Assembly (NCBI GenBank): GCA_001970955.1
Contig: MPUH01000688.1
Span: forward strand, 1 to 39,955
DNA length: 39,955 nt
Direction of reading: 5' to 3'
Origin: Stentor coeruleus
Taxonomy: Eukaryota > Ciliophora > Heterotrichea > Heterotrichida > Stentoridae
In this document: one piece after another, positions 10,393 through 21,520 of the stretch
Position numbering within the stretch: the stretch's first letter is position 1
How the letters are laid out: every line of letters begins with the position of its first letter
The notes under the pieces: model-generated
The model's input: only the letters and a program-made list of their open reading frames with translations
What the model was told of the DNA's origin: nothing
The model's database searches: none
Translations under genes and position numbers: made by a program

Positions 10393-12762
10393 TCACTCAA
10401 ACCCCGGGGGAGGTTTGATACTTGAGCAATCAAGCCACGAGTAACTGTTTTTACCTTTATTCCAAGAAGTCAGGTCTTCGCTTTGGAAATGATTGTGCTC
10501 AATCATTGTAAATCCTGATTGATTCTCATCATTACCTCTCTTGTAATGAGATTGAGAATATGAAAAATCAGTACTCGTGCCTGAATCGAAAAAATAGTTC
10601 GGCTCTTCTCTTTTGCTATAGGCAATATCTGAAGTTAGATTAGAAATGTTCAATGTTTGAGACAAATGCCTAGGAGGTGCATCCGAACTTAGTGAACTGT
10701 GATGAACAACTGGAGGAGATGCCCGATCATTATGGAAATCCCAAGAGTTTTCGCCGAAAGGTTCATATAAATATGAGTAATATGGAATTTTGTTTTTGTA
10801 GACTATAGACTTGTTTAGATTCCTAATGATTTCGAACTTGTTCTGTCCGTGGTTTTTGATAAACTCAGCTAATGAGTATGTTTTATAATAACTCCATTCA
10901 ACTTTACCTAGTTTATTGACAATTTGGGCTTCTAAATCGCGTATTTCTAGTCCTAAATGCTTGTCGCTAAGTATATTTTCCATACAAAAAACAATATCGT
11001 CTAACAAAGGTTGGCTAATTTTACTATCTTTGTTAAGGACTGCAAAAGGATGGTTAGTATTTCTAAGCTCAATTGTCACTTCAGGGAAAGTTAAAAGTAA
11101 ATCCTTCAACTTGGCATATCCAATTTCTTGAACATTTAAAGGAAAATTTACTAGTCTTTTTATATACAAAGGTAACTGAGCTAAGCTCACACCTTCATCA
11201 TTATTTTCAAGTACTGACAGTGTAGCTTTTTTTATTCCTTGGATTTTTTTTAGTGCTTCATTTTTTGGAACTTTGCATTGGTTGCTTGTTGTCCAGATTA
11301 ATAAAGTTTTTTGATAACGTAAATAATCATCGTTTATAGCTAGTTGGACCATATAGCTTAGTTTACCTAGGCTACAGTTTTTTAATGAAGCTGGACCACG
11401 GAGTTTAATGAATTGAGCACAGCCATAACGACCTCCTGGTATGGATTTTGGATCTTCATGTGGTTTTGGTCGACGGATACCTTTGTGCATGAAGTAGTTT
11501 TCTAAGAATTTGAGGAATTCTTCCCATTGATGAGTCGATTTCAGATCTAAAAAGTCCCCGTTTTTCGAATGGTTGTCTAAAGCTTCCCAGAACTCCCCGT
11601 TTGGGTAAATAGCTAAGGTATTACAGCTGTTGGATGGGTCCAAGATCTGTTTAAAAGTGAATTTTGTGTATAGTTCTAAAGTTGTAGACCGTGAAAACAA
11701 GCTAAACTCCACAGTATCATTCGATTGCGAGTGTCCTTTGGCTTGATAAAGAAAACTCTGCCACTCTTCAGGACTCGGCTTATAATCGAAAACTTCTCTC
11801 ATCCGAGCCTGAACCGCTTTTTCACTAGGCAGCATCTCATCTCTACATAACGACCTTAAAGTCCATGTCAAACACTCAATTGTACACTTCTCCACCTTTA
11901 AACTGACAAACCTAACGACTTCCTTATCAAATTCCTTACAAGAACAAAAAACCAAAGCTCTTTCTTCTGCTTCAACTAATAATCTATTCACATCCTCATA
12001 TGAAATTCTCGTTTTCATCTCAACCTCCTCAATAAAATTCTTCATTTCAAAAATCACATTGCCTTTAAAAGCTTCATCTCTAAGGTAATTTATAACAATA
12101 TCAACATCAAGCATTTTAGTTTTTTTAATCTCTTCACTAAGTATATTTTGTATCTCTATTGGGTTTATCTGTAAAGATAAGGAAAAGTCTATAGAGTTCA
12201 TATTAGACTTGAGTTGTAAAAGATGAGGGATAAATGTTTGAGACTGAGAAGAAATAACGAGAATATGAGTAAGTCCTGTATTTAAAGAAATAGATAAGTC
12301 GAGGATTAATGCTTCATAAGGTTTAATTCCGGACTTGTGAATATTGTTTATAGAATACTGGGAAAAAGTATCATTCCATTTACCCCAAGGGTCGCCATAA
12401 GCTTTTATAAACTGTGGAAGTCCGATTTTGTCTCGAATTTCACTTAAAAGTATAGGGATTTCTTCAGGTTTTGAAGGTTTACATGATGAAAGGTCCCAAA
12501 AAATCCCGATTTTTTTCGATTGGGTGATAGGTTTTATTATATGCGCAATATGAGGGTTTTGACAACTAAGACAAAGAGCAAGTTCACATAATGTGCAGTT
12601 AAAAGTAGCTTGACTTGGGCAGGAATGACAGACTAATGGTCTGAAATGGGTCTTCCGCTTACCACCTTTGTGAAGGTTTTCGTCACAGGTTTTACAGAGG
12701 ACCTGTTCACAGTCAACACATAGTATTTGGCCTTCTGATGATGAACACTCTTCGCATTTCAT
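10393..12762 (-). CDS. B-box / NYN-like / OHA / LOTUS protein
   Basis: A 789-residue multidomain protein. Two B-box-type zinc fingers open it (C3,C6,C15,C18,C23,C26,H31,H39 and C45,C48,C56,C59,C64,C67,H71,H74). A NYN (PIN-like nuclease) fold follows at about 84-195, starting with the family signature IGIFWD (D90). The other NYN acidic sites are poorly kept: the segment equivalent to the usual STD/SGDSDF reads SSQSQT (171-176). Around 443-451 is GGRYGCAQF followed by GP..LK..SLGKLS..VQLAI, which matches the OST-HTH-associated (OHA) domain. A LOTUS/OST-HTH domain lies at about 515-575 and a second weaker one at 590-655. The tail is Ser/Asn-rich. NYN+LOTUS proteins (MARF1 in animals, related plant proteins) control RNA, often in germ cells. 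RNA binding is well supported, nuclease activity is doubtful, and the B-boxes suggest protein partners. It sits 27 bases upstream of the next gene. Confidence 0.85.
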   Translation of the reverse strand: MKCEECSSSEGQILCVDCEQVLCKTCDENLHKGGKRKTHFRPLVCHSCPSQATFNCTLCELALCLSCQNPHIAHIIKPITQSKKIGIFWDLSSCKPSKPEEIPILLSEIRDKIGLPQFIKAYGDPWGKWNDTFSQYSINNIHKSGIKPYEALILDLSISLNTGLTHILVISSQSQTFIPHLLQLKSNMNSIDFSLSLQINPIEIQNILSEEIKKTKMLDVDIVINYLRDEAFKGNVIFEMKNFIEEVEMKTRISYEDVNRLLVEAEERALVFCSCKEFDKEVVRFVSLKVEKCTIECLTWTLRSLCRDEMLPSEKAVQARMREVFDYKPSPEEWQSFLYQAKGHSQSNDTVEFSLFSRSTTLELYTKFTFKQILDPSNSCNTLAIYPNGEFWEALDNHSKNGDFLDLKSTHQWEEFLKFLENYFMHKGIRRPKPHEDPKSIPGGRYGCAQFIKLRGPASLKNCSLGKLSYMVQLAINDDYLRYQKTLLIWTTSNQCKVPKNEALKKIQGIKKATLSVLENNDEGVSLAQLPLYIKRLVNFPLNVQEIGYAKLKDLLLTFPEVTIELRNTNHPFAVLNKDSKISQPLLDDIVFCMENILSDKHLGLEIRDLEAQIVNKLGKVEWSYYKTYSLAEFIKNHGQNKFEIIRNLNKSIVYKNKIPYYSYLYEPFGENSWDFHNDRASPPVVHHSSLSSDAPPRHLSQTLNISNLTSDIAYSKREEPNYFFDSGTSTDFSYSQSHYKRGNDENQSGFTMIEHNHFQSEDLTSWNKGKNSYSWLDCSSIKPPPGFE

Positions 12763-13491
12763 ATTTTATTATAGGGAAAAACTCTAAAAGTTGTTATAAC
12801 TGTATTTTAAGGTTATGTAATAAAAGGATTTTTAAGTTTTTTTAATCTTGGAAGTGGACTTTTTAAGGTTTTTAAATTGAGGAATGTGTTGGATTATAGG
12901 ATTTTTGATGAGTTGAAGCTGGATTTTTAATGGTTTTATTTTTTAGGCTGATTTTTACCCACTGCGGCAAAGTTTCATAGATTTTTTTTTGCTCGAGTAT
13001 TGAAGGAATTGTGGGTTTTTGGATTTTGTTGTTGGAGATAAAGAGAGGTATTTACTGATAAGCTTGTTTGAGGGATTTCGTTTGGGATTTTATGATTTTT
13101 TAAGATGGGTTTGTGAGAGAAAAGGAGGGTTTGTTGTAGGAAACTTAGGTTTTGAGACTATAGGAAAGGAATGTTTGATTAGGTATTAAAAAATGATCAG
13201 GTATAAAGTGTTCTTGGGATCCCATTTTTGGCCTCTCATTTTTTAGAGGTCAATTTGATATGGGTTGATAAGTTACTTATAATAGGTATTTTAAAATTTA
13301 TTTGAGAAAAAAATTGTGTGATGATATTTAAATGCGATTTAGAAAACATTTTTGGTTTATTTTACAGATAGGAATTTTTGCTATAACTTTATTAATTTTA
13401 ATCTTAATGTTTAATGTTATGTTTAAAATAATAATACTATAAAATAATGGAAATACAATGTAAGATTTTTGAAGGAAAAGTTATTATTAGT
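12763..13491. other. Intergenic, no gene seen
   Basis: Strongly G/T-rich 5' flank of the B-box gene (12780-13200) grading into plain AT-rich sequence. No supported ORF or RNA gene. Confidence 0.6.
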
Positions 13492-14000
13492 ATATCTAAG
13501 TGTTTAAACTTTATTGAGGATTGCGTTTATATTATAAGTTAAATAAGTATGTTTGTTTAGTCAATTAAAGGTAAATTTGAAGCTGATTTAACTTAGTTTT
13601 TTTATAAGAAAAGTTATAATATGAAGGATTACATATTTATGCTTTTGGAAGTTTGGCTTTCAGCTTTAGTATTGCAAAATCCTCAGCAAAAAACCTTATT
13701 ATCTATTTCTACCAAAAAGTCATCTAGCCTTCCCTTTAAACCTTTATATCTAATATCTAAGTGTTTAAGTTTTATTGAGGATTGCGTTTATATTATAAGT
13801 TAAATAAGTGTGTTTGTTTAGTCAATTAAAGGTAAATTTGAAGCTGATTTAACTAAGAAAAGTTATAATATGAAGGATTACATATTTATGCTTTTGGAAG
13901 TTTGGCTTTCAGCTTTAGTATTGCAAAATCCTCAGCAAAAAAACCTTATTATCTATTTCTACCAAAAAGTCATCTAGCCTTCCCTTTAAACCTTTATATC
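13492..14000. repeat. Two-copy tandem duplication, ~261-bp period
   Basis: Copy 1 is 13492-13752 and copy 2 is 13753-14000. They are nearly identical over their whole length. Copy 2 lacks about 12 bases (the T-run near 13597) and has one extra A in a poly-A tract (near 13938). Each copy holds a short open frame beginning MKDYIFMLLEV, but the extra A shifts it in copy 2. It may be a coding relic. No transposon ends are seen. Confidence 0.9.
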
Positions 14001-14144
14001 TCAACAATTTCAAGCCAATTCTTATCTTAATCTACCTACTTTATCAACTTCAATATAAAAACTCAATTTATTTCAACAATTTCAAGCCAATTCTTATCTT
14101 AATCTACCTACTTTATCAACTTCAATATAAAAACTCAATTTATA
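14001..14144. repeat. Two-copy tandem duplication, 72-bp period
   Basis: Two essentially identical copies, 14001-14072 and 14073-14144, lie directly after the 261-bp duplication, in the C-rich 3' flank of the SPATA17-like gene. Confidence 0.92.
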
Positions 14145-14352
14145 ATCCTATTTCAATATATAACACTCTTTGCATCCTCTTACAATTTACACATCAATAT
14201 TCTCTACACATACTAAACCCTCTAAATTCTCTAAACTTTTTACACTCTTTACACCTTTACTCCTTTTACAACCTCTACAATCTACAACTTTCTCTACAAA
14301 TCTTATATTTTCAAACTCTATCAGCCTAATTATTATTTATGCTAATTTTTTC

Positions 14353-14937
14353 TTAATTCTTTAGACTATGTTTACCAAAGTCTGACACTTCCTCTAAAGT
14401 TTTATAAACCCCTGGCACAGCTTTTGTAGAGCTTAAATGATGTAGATTTGTTGAGAGTTTATAAAATTCCATCCTTGCGTAGTCTTCTTGACGTTTTTGC
14501 TCTTCAGCAAAAACCTGTTGTTGATATTTGCTCATCTTTTCTAAACGTCGTTGATTTTTGCCTTCAATGTATTTTAAGTATTTTTTTCTTGCATAGAAAT
14601 CATGTAAATATTTTCTTGAATAATACCCTCTGTATATTCTCTGAATTGAAACTGCAGCGGAAGAAAAGAATTCCTTTCGCTGATGAGAAAGAGCCATGTT
14701 TGTGAGCTTCCAAAAATTCTTCCTTGTTCGGTATCCACGATAAACTCTTTTTATTACGCTTACAGCCCACTGTTGATGCAGATAATATTTTCTTTGTCGG
14801 TACATCCGCCATAGGGCTTCGATTTTTACAGCGGCTTTGAGTTCTTTGAATCGATATTTTTCAGTTTCATTGATAAGTTCGTAAAGCTCTGACATTATTC
14901 TTGCCCTTCGCTGAACATAGAACTCGTTATACAACAT
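14353..14937 (-). CDS. SPATA17: SPATA17-like IQ-motif axonemal protein
   Basis: A 194-residue protein with three IQ motifs, the calmodulin-binding helices: around 35-52 (AAVKIEALWRMYRQRK), 58-75 (VIKRVYRGYRTRK) and 95-112 (AAVSIQRIYRGYYSRK). A charged coiled coil follows (about 120-158). The segment LSSTKAVPGVY at 168-178 matches the conserved LSTKQIPGIY block of animal SPATA17, which is what separates it from generic IQ proteins. SPATA17 is conserved in organisms with motile cilia and is linked to the sperm axoneme. The protein is much shorter than the animal form, which has a long extra C-terminus. The start is the only upstream ATG before the first IQ. Other IQ-domain ciliary proteins are the main alternative. 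Confidence 0.82.
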   Translation of the reverse strand: MLYNEFYVQRRARIMSELYELINETEKYRFKELKAAVKIEALWRMYRQRKYYLHQQWAVSVIKRVYRGYRTRKNFWKLTNMALSHQRKEFFSSAAVSIQRIYRGYYSRKYLHDFYARKKYLKYIEGKNQRRLEKMSKYQQQVFAEEQKRQEDYARMEFYKLSTNLHHLSSTKAVPGVYKTLEEVSDFGKHSLKN

Positions 14938-17702
14938 TTTGTGTGTTTATTATATATAAAAGAGTATAGTGACATATAAAAATTGCGATTATATTATTCT
15001 TATAGATTTGTTTAAGATGTATAAATAAAAGTAAAATTCTAATATTTGTATTTATTTTGAATTTTTAAATGATATGATTTATATAATAACTATCTACTGA
15101 TTTAGTAAACTTTTCAAAGTATTCCATTATTATTACATAACTGATTACCTTAGTAAATTATTATATAACTGTTTACCTTAGTAAAATAAATAATCCTATA
15201 TAGTTTAGTTTTGCTTTAAGTTTAGAGAATCTATATAATTAATCTAGCTTGCATTTTAAAAAGATAAAATAATGAAAATAAATAAAATTAGTTTACACTA
15301 CTAAAGCTGGATAGATAATCTATAAATAAAAACTCTCAGCACATTAAGTTTTAAAAGCTTAATTTAGGTATAAAAAACATTCAAATTGTTATAAATCTTT
15401 AAAAGCACATCATAAATTAAAATTATACTCACAATCTCAATTCAAAATTATAGTAATTTTAAAGATACTTATCATATACAATTCTAAAGTAATATTAATG
15501 CCATATTATAAATTAAACTTATTATAAAAAAGTTTAAATTTTATCTACAAGGTTACTTTTTAAATTTAAAACACCTGACTTAAATCTTTCACACTATTAA
15601 TAATATAAGAAAATACAGCTTAGGAAACGATTTATTCTTTATTAGAAAAGCATATAAAAGATTAATAAATACTTTGTAATACACAATTAGATATTTAATT
15701 CTTACTTAAAATTTAAAATATTAATACAAGTATTGATACCCACTAAAATATTTTTCTATTAAAAAATAAACCTGTAAACAATGAAAATATTCATCATAAA
15801 ACACTATAAAACTATCATATAAACATCTTATGCTATTTATCTAAATGTATTATTGTATTTAGTTTATATAAAAATGTCCTATTCGATTTCATTTTTCGAA
15901 TAAGCTTTCCATTATATAATATTTTTCTTATGAAATACTTTATTATATTGATAAAACCTTTACAACATATATTTTTCTGATCTTTGACGAATCTCAAATA
16001 ATTTATTTATGATTTCTAGATAATAAGTCTAATATTTTTAATAGTTTTAGCGTGTTTTATAAAATATTATTTTTCATATCAAATTTTAGAAAAAATATAC
16101 TAATAGCCCCGAATCGCTGGCAATTAATATTTTCTGTTAGCTTTTATGTGAAGTTTTGCATTTCGATTCTTTTTGTTTTTGAAATACCGTATGAAAGGTA
16201 TCAGAATAACTTAATATAAATGCTATTATTTCATTTGTTGATGTTATAATTTTTTTTGTCTTAAAAACATAAGATAAACTAAGGGTTAAAAGTTTAATTA
16301 AATTAGTCGTGCTATACTTAAAAATTGTTTTGATCCGAAATTCTAATTTTATATATTTTTCAACAAAATTTATAAAAGTTTTAGAATATTCTCACACCCT
16401 CAAAAATCTTGGTCTTTTAACTTGAATTTCGTGTTTAAAAACAGCCTTTCGACCTATTTCCATATATTTCAATCATTCCTACGTCTAAGATTTTTCAGTA
16501 TATTAAAAATCAATAATTATACAGTAACTAAGCCATTTGCAGCATATTCTAGAATACGATTCCATTCTAAAATCTTTATGAGTTTATTCTTTGTTCTCAT
16601 TCAACTATATTATTTACAACCATTCTCTCATCCTCTAGTTTTCATTTCAATTTTTTTAAACTAAAGTTTTCCTACTGAAAATTAGTAAATTCTTGTATGT
16701 GACAATTTTCAAAATACAATAATAATTTGTTTATGCATATCCTTGTACTTATAATTTATGATTATATATTATAAAGTGTTTAGGGCATATGCATTTTAAG
16801 TAATTTTTGAGTTTATTGATAGATTTTAGATTTTTGACAATTTTCTTCATCGAGAAAAAAGTGATACGCACATTAGGAGTTAATAAATCATATATATTTC
16901 CACAAACATTTAGGCGAATTCTTATATATAAAGACAAGGGATAATCATGTGAAAAATCAAATTTTCAAAAAAATATTAGTGAAACTTTTAAGTGGTAAGT
17001 CAAAATTATTACAAGAAAGTTCCGCTTGACAAAAAGTTAATGTAAATAACAAGAAGACTTATACCAAATTGCATGTTTCACTCTCGATCCTAAAGAAAAA
17101 AATTTTTTTTAGTATAAAATACCAAATTCTTTGTTGAAGCTCATGCAACTCATTTGGCCTTCTAAAATTAAAATAAAGTCTCATGAAGTTTGCTAACTCA
17201 AGATTTCTTAACAAAAAACCCTTCTTTATCATATGAAAAGACTTCAAAAAAACTCAAGTTTTTAAAAGGAAATTTACTGAATTACTGGTGAAACAAACTA
17301 GTTTTCAAATAAAAACTGCAATTCCCCTAAGACTGAGTAATAAAAGCCGCAGTATTCCAAAAAGTTGTCCGGTCCACAAATTTCGACTTTCTGAGACATT
17401 TAAATCAAACAACTTTTAAACCCATAAAACTTTTAAAATCAAAGACTCCAGAATCAAAAAAGCCCCAACTCAATGATTAGGTTGAAAAAATCTAAAGCTC
17501 ATACCTTATATAAAAAAGTATAACCACAACACTGATCAGAGTTTTCAATACCTAAAAACTTTGAAAAAGCAAATAATAACAGAAGTTTTGGATAAGAAGC
17601 GTGAAATTGCATGAGTTTCCCCAAAAATAATAAAGGTTCTTAGAATATCTTTTAGTAAACCTAGCACCTATTAGTATTTATTCATAAGATAATTTTAACT
17701 TT
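14938..17702. other. Gene-poor AT-rich block with possible coding relics
   Basis: About 2.8 kb without a supportable gene. A 28-bp unit containing TAACTGxTTACCTTAGTAAA occurs twice in tandem at 15130-15185. From about 17200 to 17640 the plus strand has open pieces in more than one frame, for instance 57 codons ending near 17410 (rich in Lys, Ser, Thr), followed by another piece in a different frame. This could be a decayed gene, but G-poor sequence also makes chance open frames. No tRNA or hairpin array was recognised. Confidence 0.45.
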
Positions 17703-18116
17703 CTAGCCTAGGCTAATATATTTTCTTATGAAGTTGAAGTCTTTCTCTTGAATCGTCTCTTTGATTTCTGTGATATCGGTTTCATCAAGACTTGTTTGAA
17801 ATGTCTTACTTAATGCTATCAATTCCGTGAGTTTTGGGTACGTGGATTTCTTTACAGTGCCACTTGAGATTTTCACACCTTTTTTCACTTCAAAGTGGAT
17901 TTTTCTGTGAATAGAAAGCAGACTTCCTTGTCTGAAGAGTTCCCCACAGCCTGGTTCTGTGCAGGCATACGGCTTTTCTTCAGTGTGGATATAAACATGC
18001 TCTCTTAAGTTTTGTCTTGATGAAAGCTCTTTAAAGCAATATTTACACTTGTATTTTTGCTTTGAACTTTTGCCGTCTTGCAGATCATATAGGCTTGTTT
18101 GATTAAATTCCTCCAT
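17703..18116 (-). CDS. Two-finger C2H2 zinc-finger protein
   Basis: A 137-residue protein with two C2H2 fingers in residues about 23-74. The first has C-x2-C-x12-H-x3-H spacing and the second C-x4-C-x12-H-x3-H. They are joined by the linker TEEKPYAC, very close to the canonical TGEKPY linker of DNA-binding fingers. The C-terminal 60 residues are polar and helical with no known motif. The linker suggests sequence-specific DNA binding, so a transcription-factor role is likely but not proven; two fingers alone give limited specificity. It lies alone between two gene-poor stretches. Confidence 0.85.
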   Translation of the reverse strand: MEEFNQTSLYDLQDGKSSKQKYKCKYCFKELSSRQNLREHVYIHTEEKPYACTEPGCGELFRQGSLLSIHRKIHFEVKKGVKISSGTVKKSTYPKLTELIALSKTFQTSLDETDITEIKETIQEKDFNFIRKYISLG

Positions 18117-19604
18117 TTATTAGCAGTTTAAACTGGTCATATCATTCAGTAACTAAATTGGTAAATAAAATATTTTTTGATAAAATCAATCTATGCCAAT
18201 AATTTCAACAATACTATTATAAATTATATTATTACTTTATTTGGGATAAACTTAGAATTTTTTTTCTGGAAGGGTTTTTGATGATTTTCTAGGATTTCAT
18301 ATTGTATTGGTGAAAACTTTGCAAATCTTTGAGTTGGTTGGGATAAAAAGAAGAATTATTGGCATATTAAAGGTCTTTAAGTTTTGTAAATAAATGATAA
18401 ATTATATTATTTTTGATGTATGAAGGTATTTATATTTACTTGTAGTGATATTTTTGGTGAAGGTATTATATTATATACCTATGTCGAGTTGAACATACAA
18501 CATTCTGAGAAAAAATGTACATCAAAAAGATAACGATAAATTCATGTGGTAAAAATTCGAGAAAAAAACTATAAAACGTCAGAATTTAGCTAAAAATGTG
18601 ATGAATTGATATAGATAAAACTATAAAACGTCAGAATTTAGCTAAAAATGTGATGAATTGATATAGAATCAAATCGTTATTTAATTGATCTTGAAGCTTC
18701 TATATTGTAAAAAGTTTAAATATTTTAACCGTGAGAGTTTATAAAATTTAACCCATAAGCAAAAGTTCTGTCAAAGATAAACTGAATAACATTTAATCAT
18801 AGGATAAATTCTTAATGTTTTCTTTGCTGATAAGTAAATTATTCAGCTTTTTAGCTCTGATTTTTTTTATTGTAAAATAATTTCTCAACAACTACAATTT
18901 TATCATTGTAATATTTCAAGTAATTTTATTAAAGCCGATCTTATTATTATAAGTAGAAAGCATTAAAGCTTTATTACAAAAATTAGCTTAAAGGAAGTCT
19001 ATCTTCTAGTAATAGAAAAAGATGATAAATAGTAAGAAATTATTAATATTACTTTCTAGAATAATAATTACTTTTTAACCTTAAACATTATTTCATGTAA
19101 TACTAGTAATGAATAACCTATAACTAAGTGATTATAAGCAAAATACTTTAAATAATCTGCGATTATTTGCATATAAGCATATTTTGCATAAAATATTTAT
19201 AGATTATACAATTTATAATCTTAATAATATACTATTTTCTAAATACTCATAATTCTTATACAAACCTCATTTCATATATACACATCGAAATAACCCATAA
19301 TAAAAACCAAATTTAGAGTTTATTCAACAATAAACCTGACTCACAACATTGAATATTTTCTTAAAAATTGCATAACATTATATCATAAAATCCAATAATC
19401 TTTTCAACTTCCCATCAACAATCACTCATTATACAAAAATCCTAACAAAATTTCCATTCAAATTTTATCTATCCAAAAACCTAAATACCCACAAAAAAAT
19501 ATTTTCCCTTTTATAATCTCAATTACTTTCAAAAATAGCAATATTCTCCAAATCATATCATAAAATATTTTAAAACTCAAAGCCTATTTAAAATCTTATT
19601 TTAC
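18117..19604. other. Intergenic, no gene seen
   Basis: AT-rich, G/T-rich near the zinc-finger gene start and C/A-rich near the next gene's stop (19260-19600). Contains one 52-bp tandem duplication. No RNA gene recognised. Confidence 0.6.
18565..18667. repeat. Two-copy tandem duplication, 52-bp period
   Basis: Copies 18565-18616 and 18617-18667, starting AAAACTATAAAACGTCAGAA, identical apart from the last bases. Confidence 0.93.
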
Positions 19605-20270
19605 TTATCTAGGGACAAATGATCTGATTTTTTCTAAAATCCTCTGATAATTCGGGTCTTCAAGCCTACCAGCAAAAGGTGGAGGTTTTGGTTTCCCATC
19701 TTCTCCAGCAATACACATTTCTCTAAAGGCTAAATAACAAGAAGACCACCAATTATTCTTTTCTTCTTCACTTTCAGCTGTTATTAAATGTTCAAGGACA
19801 AAGTTGATGAAATTGTTTATATTAAGCTTGAGATCTACTTCAAATCTTGGCTGCCCGCTGAGTTTTTGAACAAGAATTTTAGTTGAGACAATCCCATTAT
19901 TATCCGGTCCCATCATAATAAACGTTTCTTTTATATGGGCGATTCTTTTGGATTTACTGATTTCCTGATGTAAAAAAGCGATTTCTTTAGTCTTGTTTTC
20001 AATACTGACCTTCAAGCTTTGTATATCATTTTTCATTCGTTCCACTTCATCCCAAAGCGGATCTTTATATCTTCCAAAGTAATCCTGAATAAACTCAGAA
20101 GGGTTTTCTGGGAAAGTATCTGAGTTTCTTAATGAAATCAACACTGATTAGTTCTTACATTTTACTAAAGAAAGGACAACACCTTTATCAGCAAGATACT
20201 CTCTAAACTCCTTAAGTTTTTGCTGCTTTTTCAAAGAAGGTAGTGGGGCACTTGTATTACTAGCTTCCAT
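19605..20270 (-). CDS. AMY-1/MYCBP-like protein with degenerate EF-hand
   Basis: Two exons (20270-20159 and 20143-19605) joined by a 15-nt intron give 216 residues. Residues about 18-82 match the MYCBP/AMY-1 fold (a Dpy-30/RIIa-like dimerising helix pair followed by a coiled coil): KEFREYLADKGVV then LSLVKLLISL, then NPSEFIQDYFG. The match crosses the splice junction, which supports the intron. In Chlamydomonas the AMY-1 homologue (FAP174) sits in the axoneme near A-kinase anchors, so an axonemal docking role is plausible. Unlike the ~100-residue MYCBP, this protein has a long extension. Part of it resembles an EF-hand loop (GPDNNGIVSTKI, about 115-126) but lacks the first Asp and last Glu, so calcium binding is doubtful. 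The start ATG is 53 bases downstream of the neighbouring BUD31 stop. Confidence 0.78.
20144..20158 (-). other. 15-nt intron in AMY-1-like gene
   Basis: Sense sequence GTAAGAACTAATCAG, phase 1, with an in-frame TAA if retained. Its removal restores the conserved LSLVKLLISL segment. Confidence 0.88.
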
Positions 20271-20322
20271 AACTGCAAATAATATGAAATGCTTATTTTT
20301 TCATAACTTTACTATACTCTAA

Positions 20323-20766
20323 CTAATCCCCTGATGAACATCCTCGACAGCCACAATGACGGCATTCAAAAAGCCGGTTTTCATCTAATTTGTCTTTTGG
20401 TACCCGGCATATACAAGAAGTTGAGAAATTCTGATTGGTTTTTTGGATACACATAAGACAGCATAACTTTTCGAAACCTGGCTTTTTCCATTTAGCTATA
20501 AGTACAGGGTCTGCATATTTTTCTTGTAAACAATACTCGTAAAGCTCTCTTGAAATCTCATGTTTTTTGTAAAATAAGTTGTAGATGTATTTTGACCTTT
20601 GATGATTTAATTGGTGAATTGGTCTAAGCATTTCAACTTTTCTACGGGATTCTGATGGGGCTACTTCGATTTCTCGCATTTGTTTTGTGAACTCTTCTAG
20701 GGCCGGCTCGATCAAATCCCAACCTTCAGGGGGCTTTCTTGTCCGAAGTGTTCTGATTTTTGGCAT
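20323..20766 (-). CDS. BUD31: BUD31/G10 spliceosome protein
   Basis: A 147-residue protein of the same length and with nearly every hallmark of BUD31 (G10): the N-terminal [12 protein letters not shown] block, [20 protein letters not shown], then [28 protein letters not shown], and the Cys-rich zinc-binding end LCCLMCIQ...CICRVPK...[12 protein letters not shown]31 is a core component of the activated spliceosome, close to the U2/U6 RNA centre. Its strong conservation is notable in a genome whose introns are only 15 nt. The Cys ligands appear complete. Start is the ATG at 20766, matching the family's MPK-x-R start. Confidence 0.97.
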   Translation of the reverse strand: MPKIRTLRTRKPPEGWDLIEPALEEFTKQMREIEVAPSESRRKVEMLRPIHQLNHQRSKYIYNLFYKKHEISRELYEYCLQEKYADPVLIAKWKKPGFEKLCCLMCIQKTNQNFSTSCICRVPKDKLDENRLFECRHCGCRGCSSGD

Positions 20767-21520
20767 TTTTATATGTATTTATTTTTGCTTATAAGATAAT
20801 GTAAAAGTTTTTTGTGGTTAAGAATTTTTTTAGGGAAGATTGGTTTAAAGAATTTGGATTGGAAATTATATGAGAATTTGGAAGTTTTGAATTAGCTTAA
20901 TTCTTGAAGTAAATGATGGATTATAAGAAGTGTATTATTATGAGAATATGTAAAATTATTAGTGATAGAAGTGGTTAAAAGTTTTGAAAATTATGGATGA
21001 ATTTCAAGTGAAAAGGAGGAAAACTTGATTTATATGATAATTTAGATTTTTGAACAAGATTTAATGGTATTTGTAAAATTTCATGTAAATATAGGTTAAA
21101 AAATGCTTTATTAGATTATTTGATAAAGGTTTATATTATAAAATTATATGGCCTTGAATTTTGTATTTGCTAGCAAAATCAGAGCAGGTAAATCTTTTAG
21201 AAATAGTTAATGGTAAAAGTTTAAATATAAATAAGAGTGAATGAAAAGATATAATTCAAAAATTAGCAAAACAAATTCTCTGTAAAAGATAATTACCTTT
21301 TCATAAAAAACTTAATTCATCAAACCATCTTCTTATCGTTAATCACCAAAAAATTATCCTAAATTACTAATCATATTTTCTAATTATTTCTAACATTTAA
21401 ATCCCATCAGCAAAATCCTGTTCATTTTAATCAAAGCAAGCAAAAAACCTTCTTAAAACCCTAAAGTTTATAAAAAAACTTCATTTAAAACCCTAAACCA
21501 TATTAAAATAATATTTTATA
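20767..21520. other. Divergent intergenic region, no gene seen
   Basis: Lies between BUD31 (minus) and the STPG gene (plus), so it must hold both promoters. The left half is G/T-rich and the right half C/A-rich on the plus strand, i.e. C-rich on each gene's sense strand. No clear promoter motif. Confidence 0.5.

Noticed and set aside
13621..13803. 60-codon frame MKDYIFMLLEV...
   Set aside because: Lies in the 261-bp duplication, and its second copy is frameshifted by one A, so it is not maintained as coding.
16422..16937. Open frames of 60-80 codons on both strands
   Set aside because: Low-complexity, Phe/Leu/Ile-rich translations of AT-rich DNA; the first starts with TTG and neither has conserved features.
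17200..17640. Mixed-frame open pieces suggesting a pseudogene
   Set aside because: No recognisable motif and the area is G-poor, so chance open frames are likely; kept only as a note on the gap.
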